In this document: positions 54,850-64,000 of the stretch, one piece after another
Layout: each line of letters opens with the position of its first letter
How positions within the stretch are numbered: position 1 is the first letter of the stretch
The notes under the pieces: model-generated
Told to the model about the DNA's origin: nothing
The model's database searches: none
Seen by the model: the letters and a program-made list of their open reading frames with translations, nothing else
Assembly (NCBI GenBank): GCA_949987705.1
Contig: OX465281.1
Span: forward strand, 173,366,516 to 173,430,515
Length of the DNA stretch: 64,000 nt
Direction of reading: 5' to 3'
From: Thereva unica
Lineage: Eukaryota; Arthropoda; Insecta; Diptera; Therevidae
Program-made: the position numbers and the translations under genes

Positions 54850-57800
54850 TTAAACTCCTTTAATCCCTCGTGGGACATACGGCGGAAACAGTTGCCCTCC
54901 AGCAGTTGTTGCGGCTTCTTCTAGTAGGGTTCTTCTCCACGTTGTTCTAGGTCTTCCTACTCGACGGGAACCTTGCGGATTCCAGTCAAGGGCCTGTTTG
55001 GCTAGATTTTCGTTTTCGCGTCGCAAGGTGTGGCCAACCCAATTCCATTTCCTTCGCCTGATTTGGTCGTCTATCCTTTCTTGGCCGGCACGGCGCCATA
55101 GTTCTTCGTTTGAAATTCTATCTTGCCAGCGGATTTTTAGGATACGACGAAGGCCTAAGTTGATGAAGACTTGTAGGCGCCCGGTTATGAATTGGGTGAC
55201 TTTCCATGTTTCGCAACCATACAAAAGAACTGCCTTAACGTTGGAGTTGAACAGCCGCAATTTGGTGTTAGTGGAAATCACCGTTGGTCTCCATATGTGG
55301 GACAGGCATGCATATGCGCCTCGTGCTTTATTTATTCTGGAACTGACGTCTTCTTCTGCCCCACCATTTTCGGTAATAATGCTACCGCGGTAGCAGAATT
55401 TATTTACCAGTTCCACGTCACGGTTATTCAGCGCTGTTCGTTCAAGTGTGTTTGCATTTATCCGCATTTCTTTAGTTTTAGTCGGATTTAGCCTTAAGCC
55501 TGCTGGACTACTTTCTGTTGCCAAATTGTTTAACATGCTTTTGAGGTCCTGGTGTCTGTGGGCCAGCAAACAGATATCATCGGCGTAGTCGAGATCCTTA
55601 AGGCGGTCTACCAAACCCCATTGTATGCCGCCTGTTCTATTATCTAGAGCGCCGACAAGGATGTCATTTATTACTATAAGAAATAGTAATGGCGAAAGTA
55701 GGCATCCTTGTCGTACTCCTGAGCTCACCTCAAAGTTGTCGGATAATTTTCCATTATGGAGAACTCTGCATTTGGAATTGTTATATAGGGCTTTTATCAA
55801 TTCTATTATTTTATCAGGCAGTCCACGTCGCCGTAGTGCCTGCCAAATGAAGCTCCTATTAACCGAGTCGAACGCTTTCTCATAGTCTACGAAAGCAAGG
55901 TAAAGGGGGAACACTGGCTATGATTCTATCTCTAGAGCACTGGCTCTCAGAAACCTGGATCCTCACAGGATTGAGTGGATAAATGCGGAATTTAGTAGAC
56001 TTCTCCACTATTATTCTCAAGGTGTTAATATGATCAATACAGGAGCGGCCCTTCCTGAATTCGGCCTGCTGCCTCCTAAGCGTTCGATCAACTGCCTCAC
56101 TTATCCTAGATAGTAATATATGGGACAAAATTTTGCCCACAGTAGATAATAAACAGATACCTCTCCAGTTGTCGCATATTGTTAGGTCCCCCTTTTTTGG
56201 TATTTTGACTATGATACCTTCCGTCCAATCCTCCGGAAAGGTACAGGTGTTCCATGCTATTTCTAGGATTGGCTGAAGCGCATCTGCTATAAGGCTTGAG
56301 TCGGCTTTCAACAATTCTGGCGGGATGCCATCTTTTCCTGCTGCTTTATCATTGGCCATCGCATGAATTGCGGTTACTATTTCCGTCTTGGACGGGGCCC
56401 GAGTGGCGATTCTTATTGGCTGTGCATTGTTTTTGTTTTCCTGAAGATCCTGTGTAAGTGTACCATTCAGGGCGGCGAAGAAGTAATCTCTCCATCTTTG
56501 GAGTTGCTCTTCGTCGCTGCACAGCAGCCTTCCATCCGCACTCTTAACGGCATGCTTTTTAGTAGAGTGCTTTCCCGAGAGCTGTTTAGTGGTTTGGTAC
56601 AGCAACTTACTGTTGCCTGTGTTTGCCGCGTTTTCCGCTTTTTCTGCGAGCTCATTTATCTGCTGCCGTTTATCACGCCGGACACTTCTCTTAACCTCCC
56701 GAAGAAATTGGGAGTATTCCCGTTCTAATTGGTGACGTCTTTCCGGGTCGTTTGTAGAGTTTACGTTACTTTTGAGGGCCCTTCTGCGTTCTATTTTTTG
56801 CCAGGTTGTGTCCGAGATCCAGTGTTGCTGGTTTCTTTGGACATAACCGATGCTCATTTCCGCAGCCGACAATATCGCGCCCTTCGTCGTACTCCACAAT
56901 TCTTCAATATTTGTGTCGTCAGAAATGATTTGCTGGTTTAATAAGTCTTGTAGGTTTCCAGCAAATTCCCGCTTTTTAACGCTCTCTCGCAGGAGGTCTA
57001 CGTTAAACCGTCTACGGGTTCTAGCAGTTTGTTGCAAGTTTCTGATTATGGCGATTTTAAGGCGAATAGTTGCTACAACCAAATGGTGGTCGCTTCCAGT
57101 ATCCGCTCCCCTGAAACTCCTGACATCCTCAAGGATAGTTCTCCATCTGCGGCTGACGGCCACATGATCTATCTGATTTCTCGTCCTACCATCGGGCGAT
57201 ATCCAGGTCTCTTTGTGTATCTTCTTGTGACAAAAGTAAGTTCCACCTACCATGAGTTGGTGGGAGCTACAGAAGTCAACGAAAAGCTCACCATTGTTAT
57301 TGATAACTTGGCTTAGACCTTGATTTCCAATTGTTTGTTCAAGGCCGGTGTTGTCACGGCCGATCTGTGCGTTTAAGTCACCCATTAATACAATGATGTC
57401 TCCCCTTGGAATAGAGCGAAAAACCTCATTCAGTCGCATATAGAACTCGTCCTTGATGTCATCTTCTGCCTCTTCAGTTGGAGCATAGCATTGGACTAAC
57501 GTAGTACTTCTTAGTCTGGTACGCAGGCGCACGGTAATAATCCTCTCAGAAACTGGTGACCAGCTAATGAGGCTGGACCTGGCTTCTTTGGTGAGTATGA
57601 CGCCAACGCCACTCCTACGCCTTTCAGTTTCGTTTCTACCAGAATATAAGAAGGACTCACCGTTTGGACAGATATGTTCCCCCGCATCGGGCCATCTGTC
57701 TCGCTAAGTCCCATGATCTTGATTTTATATCGATTCCATTCATCTCGTTGAGGACTTCATCCAGCCGTCCCTCAGCAAGCAGTGTTCTCACATTCCATGA

Positions 57801-57956
57801 TCCGATTCGTGTCCTTGTTCGAAAAGCAAAGGTCGTCGTCGTGTTGTCCATCCGGTTCCGAGGCAGCGCAACCGACTTAAAACTCTGTTTTGTGGCGCAG
57901 AGAGCTCGCCATTCGCCCGTCTCCAGCTCCTTCCGAAGAAGTACCCCAGGGGGCAC
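54850..57956 (-). pseudogene. RTE ORF (endonuclease and reverse transcriptase), two frame breaks
   Basis: The N-terminus has TRIGSWNVRTLLAEGRLDEV, then a frameshift near 57715. The endonuclease continues as CYAPTEEAEDDIKDEFY, MGDLNAQIGRDN, RNQIDHVAVSRRW and DTGSDHHLV. RT has AAGKDGIPPELLKADSS, DNWRGICLLSTVGKILSHIL and RRQQAEFRKGRSC. The frame is broken by a 77 bp foreign segment at 55910-55986, then continues LAFVDYEKAFDSVNRSF, GVRQGCLLSPLLF and YADD at 55576-55587. It ends with RRKWNWVGHTLRR near 55030. Except for these breaks the protein is complete. Confidence 0.92.
55910..55986 (-). other. 77 bp segment of the LOA-like LINE inside the RTE RT gene
   Basis: Bases 55910-55986 are identical, by direct reading, to 52011-52087 in the RT gene of the LOA-like LINE. 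They lie in the RTE between codons for KFR and PLYLAF, where related RTE proteins have no extra residues. Being 77 bases long, the segment shifts the RTE frame. It has no TSD, A tail or inverted repeats. Confidence 0.93.
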
Positions 57957-58097
57957 CGCGGGAAGGTGGGATTAGGACTTGCTAACAGGTCTGCTAGGTG
58001 TTCGTCAGCAGTGACTTTTCTCGGGTCTTGACAGAAGTGACAAATCGGGTGCCACCACTTTCCGAGGTCTTTGTTAGCCGTTCACCTCAGGACCCGT

Positions 58098-59637
58098 GAG
58101 GTGTATAAACGTCTCAAGGAGCTTGACGTCTACAAATCCACTGGCCCCGATAATATTCCCCCTATGGTACTCAATAAATGTGCCTCACCTTAGGCTAAAC
58201 CTCTGCGCAAACTTTTTGCCTTATCATATTTCTCCGGAGTTTATCCAAACTCCTGGAAACTAGCTCATGTTCAGCCCATTCCGAAAAAAGGTGATGCCAG
58301 CGACCCTTTAAACTATCGCCCAATATCAATAACTTCTGTTCTGTCCAAAATCATGGAGACAATAATTAATAAAAAGCTGATGCAATATTTAGAATCTAAC
58401 CAAATCATCCACGACGGGCAGTACGGCTTTAGACCGAAAAGATCTACTGGCGACCTTCTTGTGTGTTTGACCGAGCATCTACATCGAAGCATCCATAGTT
58501 CCGGTGAGTCTGGTCTGGTTGCTCTTGATATTTCCAAGGCTTTTGACAGGGTATGGCATCCCCCTCTGCTGTCTAACTCCAAGCTATTGGTATCGACTCA
58601 GTTCTTATGAACTGGATTGAGAGCTTTCTTTCCAGCCGTTCAATCAAGGTAGTATTGGATGGCGTCGAATCCAACCCATACTCCATCTCGGCCGGCGTTC
58701 CCCAAGGATCGATCCTCTCACCTGCTCTCTTTCTAATATTTATTAACGATCTGCTCTCAATCCCCTCCAACCCACTCCAAAGTTTCGCCGACGACAGTAC
58801 TCTGCGTTACTCTTACGCCAACGCTAGACAAGCAAGTGCCAGACCTTGTCTCTTAGACCGCGAACTCATGTCCAGCTCTCTTAACACGGACATCGAGCTC
58901 ACTCTTGACTGGGGCCGCAAGAATCGGGTCGAATTTAACGCATCAAAAACACAGTACTGCCTTATCTCCACCAAAACCTGTACCGACTTTCCCTCTATTT
59001 TAGTGGACAAGGATAACCTAACACCTGACCCATCTCTTAACATCCTGGGAATGACTCTATCTAATGATATGCATTGAAATGGTCACATATTCCAAATCGC
59101 CAAACAAGCGTATCAATGCCTAGGATTCCTTAAGAGATGCAAGTTCCTCCTTCAGCCAGCTGCTCTAGCCACAATCTACAAGTTCTACATTCGACCCCAC
59201 CTTGAATACAACTCGTATATCTGGGCGGCGCTCCTAAAACCACCTTGGCTTGGCTGGACAAGGTGCAAAATCGCGCCATCAAACTCATTGGTGATAGCAC
59301 TCTTTGCTCCTCCATCGACCCTCTAAGCCACCGTAGGAATGTAGCTGCACTCAGCAAGTTTTATCGCTATTATTACAGCGAATGCTCCACTGAAATAAAG
59401 AACCTCCTGCCTACACGGCAACTTTTTTTCCGCAACACACGACTAGCCAACTCGCTTCACCCCTTCACCTTGCAGCCCTCCCCTTCACGCACATTACGGT
59501 TTAGCTGTTCGTTTATAAATAGAACAACTCGGTTGTGGAACTCTCTTTCGCAGTCGGTGTTTCCGAGCTCATATAACATCTCTGAGTTCAAACGCAAGGT
59601 TCATCGACACCTACTCATGCACCCTCCAGACCCCTAA
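58098..59637 (+). pseudogene. Reverse transcriptase of the host LINE
   Basis: After the RTE insertion the frame resumes YKRLKELDVYKSTGPDNIPP. It continues with PLNYRPISITSVLSKIMETI, GQYGFRPKRSTGDLL and LVALDISKAFDRVWHPPLL. A frameshift near 58600 leads to SAGVPQGSILSPALFLIF and FADD at 58784-58795, a Phe-for-Tyr form of the catalytic box. A TGA at 59077 and a frameshift near 59240 precede the C-terminus (LDKVQNRAIKLIGD, LSHRRNVAALSKFYRYY). A TAG at about 58190 is another lesion. Confidence 0.87.
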
Positions 59638-59774
59638 CCTATCCTATCCATCAGATCAAGCTATTCTATCCTTCAGATCAAGCTTACTACTATACATTGC
59701 ACCATGACTCGAACGACATGACGGACTAGTAGTACAAAGGGTTACTCCTAAGCTTTATTGTATCACAAAAAAAA

Positions 59775-60139
59775 AATCCTGGTCTATTCAATCCGATTGA
59801 GCCAGCAATGGAAAGGTATTACAAACCGTGATTATGTGCAACACGGAACCGGTCCAAAGTACCATAAAAACCAAAAAAACAACATAAACAAGGACGTGGC
59901 CGGTATATTTTCGGTCCTGTTTTTGGCGTGGACTTTAGCACACTGAATCTTTTCAGCACAGACACACGAACCGTTTAGGCCAATTTCAAAATCTGCCCAC
60001 CCCGTCATCCTCTATCCCCCTCTTCTCCACAAATGAACGTTTTTAGCAGTTGGTGTTTGTTGGTGAAACTGCCTCTAACAGATGAGCACAAAAGTCATTT
60101 ATACAAAACTCTACTCGCAAAATTTCTATACTCTCATAG
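59775..60139. other. No gene recognised
   Basis: Between the LINE A tail and an RTE fragment; no motif seen. Confidence 0.45.
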
Positions 60140-60605
60140 GATATAGGGCGGAAACAGCTCTCATCTCTGATCAGGATCTCCCAGTTGTTGCGGCCTATGC
60201 TAGTAGGGTTCTCCTACACATTGTTCTAAGTCTTCCGACTCGACGGGGTCCTTGCGGATTCCAGTCAAGGGCCTGTTTGGCTAGATTTTGGTTTTCGCGT
60301 CGCAACGTGTAGCTAACCCAATTCTATTTCCTTCGCCTGATTTGTTTGTCCATCCTTTCTTGGCCGGCACGGCCCCATAGTTCTTCGCAAGATAGAATGC
60401 CAGCGGATTTTTAAGATACGACGCAGGCATTTGTTGATGAAGTCTTGAAGGTGCCCTGTGATGAATTGGGTGACTTTCCATGTTTCGCAACCGCACAAAA
60501 GAACTGCCTTAATGTTTGAGCTGAACAGCCGCAATTTGGTGTTAGTCGAGATCTCCGTTGATCTCCATATGCGGAACAGGCATGCATATGCGCCTCGTGC
60601 TTTAT
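60140..60605 (-). pseudogene. RTE fragment, 3' part
   Basis: It matches 54885-55330 of the full RTE (CTTGCGGATTCCAGTCAAGG, TTGGGTGACTTTCCATGTTT), with small deletions and frame breaks. It ends where the Helentron-like element starts. Confidence 0.88.
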
Positions 60606-60921
60606 TAACTTCCCAGTATAGGAAGTTATTGTAATTGGTCCGAAAATCGAAATCGAAAATTTCTACGAATTTTCACCTTTCAAGGTCCCAGGAGCATTTT
60701 AAGCAAAAAATTGGGAGGAAGTCTGTGTGTGTATGTGTGTGTGCGTACGGATGTGGTCATTTTTTCCTGCACGATATCGCGCGAACCGAAACTGATATCG
60801 ACTTCGTTGAGGTGTCGTTCGAAGCGTATTAACCAAAATATGATCTGAAAAGATTTTCATCGTTTAAGCGACGTAAGTGATTTTTGTACCTGCACGATAT
60901 CGCCCGAACCACGAAAGATAA
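60606..60921 (+). mobile_element. Helentron/HINE-like element, copy 3 (truncated)
   Basis: It starts ATTAACTTCCCAGTATAGG after CTTT, with the TG microsatellite at 60725-60745 and about one and a half tandem units. It is cut at CACGAAAGAT by the tail of a LINE copy. Confidence 0.7.
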
Positions 60922-61512
60922 TAATAATAATAATTTATTTGGACAGTACACAAGATTCACATCTTTTAGAGTACATACAGGAATTACAACAACAGAAAGG
61001 ATATATAAAAAACTTAAAATTAGATTTACAAATTAGAATTAAATTAAATTACAATTACATTACAACTAAAATTAAAATAAAATTAGAGCAGAAATAAAAG
61101 AAGAAGAAAATTAAGAATAAAATACAGAATTAAGTAAAAAGAATAAAGTAGGAAAGTGAAGAAAGAAAGATAAAGAAAGCTAGTGAGACGAAGAAGATAG
61201 AAAAATAGATGCATGTTTTTTGAATACTGCGGCCGTGCTCATCCTCTGAATGTGACTAGGAAGATTATTCCAGATTCTAAGAGTATACACAAAGAAGGAA
61301 CGACTACCAATTAGGGAAGTGTGGGCAGGAATCAGGAATTTGATGGATCTCAAGGATTGCAGAGGAGCAAGGAAGCCAGCAAGGTAGCAGGGACTTTTGG
61401 AATAAAAGACCTTATGCAAGAGAAGTAGAGCCATGAGATTAAGGAATTTAAAGAGGTCACAACCCAATAGGGCATTTTGGACACCCGACACATGATCAGA
61501 CCTTCTCATATG
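60922..61512 (-). mobile_element. 3' end of a second copy of the 27110-29580 LINE
   Basis: The minus-strand frame 61509-61180 gives RRSDHVSGVQNALLG, RSIKFLIPAHTSLIGSRSFF and so on, collinear with the C-terminus of the 27.1-29.6 kb LINE. The 3' UTR shares ATCTTGTGTACTG but ends in (ATT)n instead of an A tail. Confidence 0.88.
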
Positions 61513-61513
61513 A

Positions 61514-61914
61514 AATAAAATAAATGGTTAAAAAAAAATTTTAAAAAAAATTCTTTTCATTAACTAAAAAATGTACTGAAAAGTAAAAAATAAAAAATAT
61601 TTTAAAGAAAGCGTGAAATTTCAATTTTAATGAAAAAGTTAATTAAAAGAATGGCGCATTTTCATCAAAAATTGAAAATATAACTGTAAATCGCGTGAGA
61701 TTTACAATAACCCTCAATTTTTTGCTTTGTTAGTTTCAAATTCTAACAAAATTTTTTGATGAAAAATGCGCCATTCTTTTAATTAACTTTTTCATTAAAA
61801 TTGAAATTTCACGCTTTCTTTGAAATATTTTTTATTTTTTACTTTTCAGTACATTTTTTAGTTAATGAAAAGAATTTTTTTTAAAATTTTTTTTTAACCA
61901 TTTATTTTATTTTC
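61514..61914. repeat. Foldback with arms of about 163 bp
   Basis: Arms 61514-61676 and 61750-61914 are near-perfect complements (AACTAAAAAATGTACTGAAA, AGAATGGCGCATTTTCATCA inside) around a 73 bp spacer. They correspond inverted to parts of 21785-22290. Confidence 0.88.
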
Positions 61915-62489
61915 TACTTTTTAGTTATTATATGTATTCCGCCATTTTATGATGGCAATTCTATTAGATTTAAAATTACGTCACACAGTTTACTGTATTC
62001 ATTTGATACCCATGTCGTGGGCTCGGTGGAACATAATTGCAAAAACGGCCGCCATCTCGGAACCGTCTTCTTGACTTTTTACAAAAAGGTCAGATTGCAT
62101 TTAGTACTTGTACATGATGAGTTGAACTCAAGTTGAACCCAAGTCTAACTACATGTAAACGGGAGTCGAGTTGGGTTAAGGTTTACTGAACCCGACACAG
62201 CTCTGCTACCTGGGTTTAGTTGAAATTATGCTTTCGGACATGAGTTCAGTATTTGAGTAGTTGAATTTAGTTGACAGCAGCATCTCTGTGTTTGTTTGTG
62301 ATTTTTTGTAACGTGTATTGCTTCTTTATTATCAACTCACCCTTAACTCAACTATTCATCTCATCATTCATACACATTAACCACCCGAACTACGAGTGTG
62401 TGCAAAATTGGAAGTTGATCGGTTATATTTTCTACTTTTTAGTCTATTATAAGATTTCCGCAATTTAGTGTTGGCTGCCATTTTGAATT
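61915..62489 (+). repeat. Repeat flank shared (inverted) with 19858-20284 and 21690-21785
   Basis: It contains TTCCGCCATTTTATGATGGC, GATACCCATGTCGTGGGC and the GAGTTGAACTCAAGTTGAAC stretch in the order expected from the inverted copy. Confidence 0.85.
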
Positions 62490-64000
62490 TGGAATGACGC
62501 GACATAGCTTATTGTGTTCTACCTGTCATATCCTTTCATTTGATACCCATGTCAGAGGGCCGCGGAGCACAATTTCAAAAATCGGGCGCCATTTTGGAAT
62601 CGCCATCTTGATATTTCTACAAAATGGCCAGATTTCATTGTCATCCAAACTAAACGTGTATGCAAAATTTCAGCTCCATCCGAAACCGGGAAGTGGGTCA
62701 AATTTAACTTCCAAGATTTGACGACAAACAGTGTAAGTGTTGGCCGCCATTTTGAATTTGGAATGACGCCACATAGCTTATTGTGTTCTACCTGTCATAT
62801 CCTTTCATTTGATACCCATATCAGAGGGCCGCGGAGCACAATTTCAAAAATCGGGCGCCATTTTGGAACCGCCATCTTGATATTTTTACAAAATGGCCAG
62901 ATTGCATTGTCATCCAAATTAAACGTGTATACAAAATTTCAGCTCTATCCGAAACCGGGAAGTGGGTCAAATTTAACTTCCAAGATTTGACGACAAACAG
63001 TGTAAGTGTTGGCCGCCATTTTGAATTTGGAATGACGCCACATAGCTTATTGTGTTCTACCTGTCATATCCTTTCATTTGATACCCATGTCAAAGGGCCG
63101 CGGAGCACAATTTCAAAAATCGGGCGCCATTTTGGAACCGCCATCTTGATATTTTTACAAAATGGCCAGATTGCATTGTCACCCAAACTAAACGTGTATG
63201 CATAATTTCAGCTCTATCCGAAACCGGGAAGTGGGTCAAATTTAACTTCCAAGATTTGACGACAAACAGTGCAAGTGTTGGCCGCCATTTTGAATTTAGA
63301 ATGACGCCACATAGCTTATTGTGTTCTACCTGTCATATCCTTTCATTTGATACCCATGTCAGAGGGCCGCGGAGCACAATTTCAAAAATCGGGCGCCATT
63401 TTGGAACCGCCATCATGATATTTTTACAAAATGGCCAGATTGCATTGTCATCCAAACTAAACGTGTATGCAAAATTTCAGCTCTATCCGAAACCGGGAAG
63501 TGGGTCAAATTTAACTTCCAAGATTTGACGACAAACAGTGTAAGTGTTGTCCGCCATTTTGAATTTGGAATGACGCCACATAGCTTATTGTGTTCTACCT
63601 GTCATATCCTTTCATTTGATACCCATTTCAAAGGGCCGCGGAGCACAATTTCAAAAATCGGGCGCCATTTTGGAACCGCCATCTTGATATTTTTACAAAA
63701 TGGCCAGATTGCATTGTTATCCAAACTAAACGTGTATGCAAAATTTCAGCTCTATCCGAAACCGGGAAGTGGGTCAAATTTAACTTCCAAGATTTGACGA
63801 CAAACAGTGTAAGTAAAATAAAAGCGGGCGCCATTTTGGAACCGCTATCTTGATATTTTTACAAAATGGCCAGATTGCATTGTCATCCAAACTAAACGTG
63901 TATGCAAAATTTCAGCTCTATCCGAAACCGGGAAGTGGGTCAAATTTAACTTCCAAGATTTGACGACAAACAGTGCAAGTTAAATAAAAGAATTTAAAAA
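62490..64000 (+). repeat. 269 bp tandem array, continuing past the window
   Basis: Units repeat at exactly 269 bp (starts near 62718, 62987, 63256, 63525) with very few differences, then a unit shortened by an internal deletion at 63810. Each unit has GGCCGCCATTTTGAATTTGG, GATACCCATGTCAGAGGGCC, CGCCATTTTGGAACCGCC and AACGTGTATGCAAAATTTCA. The 90-codon frames in each unit are a by-product of the repeat. Confidence 0.95.

Larger units (their letters stand above)
54839..58086 (-). mobile_element. Full-length RTE-type LINE, nested, 11 bp TSD
   Basis: It is inserted in reverse, with TCAGGACCCGT at 54828-54838 and 58087-58097. On the minus strand it has a 5' leader (58086-57957), endonuclease, RT and a very short 3' end with an (AAG)n tail (54852-54839). 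Short 3' ends with simple-repeat tails are usual for RTE. Fragments of the family lie at 2654-3172 and 60140-60605. Confidence 0.92.
50290..59774 (+). mobile_element. LINE (jockey/CR1 group, FADD-type RT) holding two nested LINEs
   Basis: Its pieces are about 50290-50504, 53923-54838 and 58098-59774. They meet exactly when the LOA-like element (TSD ACTCGGAGTGT) and the RTE element (TSD TCAGGACCCGT) are discounted. The 3' UTR ends in an A tail at 59766-59775. The 5' end is not visible; recognisable coding starts near 50300 inside the endonuclease. Confidence 0.88.

Noticed and set aside
54998..57975. Plus-strand open frames over the RTE element
   Set aside because: They are antisense shadows of the minus-strand endonuclease-RT gene.
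62494..63834. Series of similar 70-90 codon open frames
   Set aside because: They restart every 269 bp inside the tandem array, often at TTG, and follow the DNA repeat. No codon-level constraint is visible.
1..64000. A new host gene or defence system
   Set aside because: Every frame with recognisable motifs belongs to a mobile element. I saw no conserved non-transposon domain.

Overview
This is a eukaryotic, AT-rich, gene-poor window, almost certainly from an arthropod and probably an insect. The evidence is spliced transposase genes with GT/AG introns, Pol III A/B-box SINEs, several non-LTR clades, a Ty3/gypsy element, an errantivirus-like env, and two-gene PIF/Harbinger elements. The species cannot be named from the sequence, and I found no convincing host gene. 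The window is a layered record of transposons inserted into transposons and into satellite DNA, and many insertions can be resolved to the base by their target-site duplications (TSDs).

Layout. 1-2653: a 107-108 bp satellite with a SINE in it, then AT-rich repeats. 2654-8727: a chimeric RTE fragment joined to a jockey-type LINE, whose endonuclease is split by a 1.7 kb hAT element with a perfect 8 bp TSD. 9271-12389: a Helentron-like repeat and the broken 3' half of an errantivirus-like element. 12390-13268: four near-perfect hairpin MITEs. 13336-19245: an old element coding a transposase-like C-terminus and a DUF4806 protein, cut by a PIF/Harbinger element (TSD TAA), a TA-target MITE and an 8 bp-TSD foldback. 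19330-22440: 270 bp repeats, tRNA-like units and foldbacks. 22590-26332: a broken hAT transposase gene carrying a Helentron-like element that itself carries a 438 bp MITE. 27110-29580: a LINE.

29581-42310: a large 108 bp satellite domain. It holds elements that sit between AAA and TTT with no TSD (Spy-like), a palindrome with arms above 1 kb, and a 7.5 kb element that contains a nearly intact Ty3/gypsy retrotransposon and another hAT element. 42690-46487: a second two-gene Harbinger, then a mosaic of hAT relatives and hairpin MITEs. 49114-50145: nested inverted repeats. 50290-59774: one LINE containing two other LINEs (RNase H-bearing LOA/I-like, and RTE), each with an 11 bp TSD. The RTE also carries a 77 bp exact copy of part of the LOA-like element. 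60140-64000: an RTE fragment, a Helentron-like fragment, a LINE 3' end, a foldback and a 269 bp tandem array that repeats, inverted, the 19.3-22.4 kb region.

Functionally, almost every protein here is broken by stops, frameshifts or insertions. The best preserved are the jockey gag, the Ty3/gypsy gag-pol (three stops) and the LOA-like ORF2. The main interest is mechanism: repeated blunt insertion at one base of a satellite, near-perfect long palindromes, a templated insertion between two LINEs, and satellite units that each carry a YY1/Pho-like motif.
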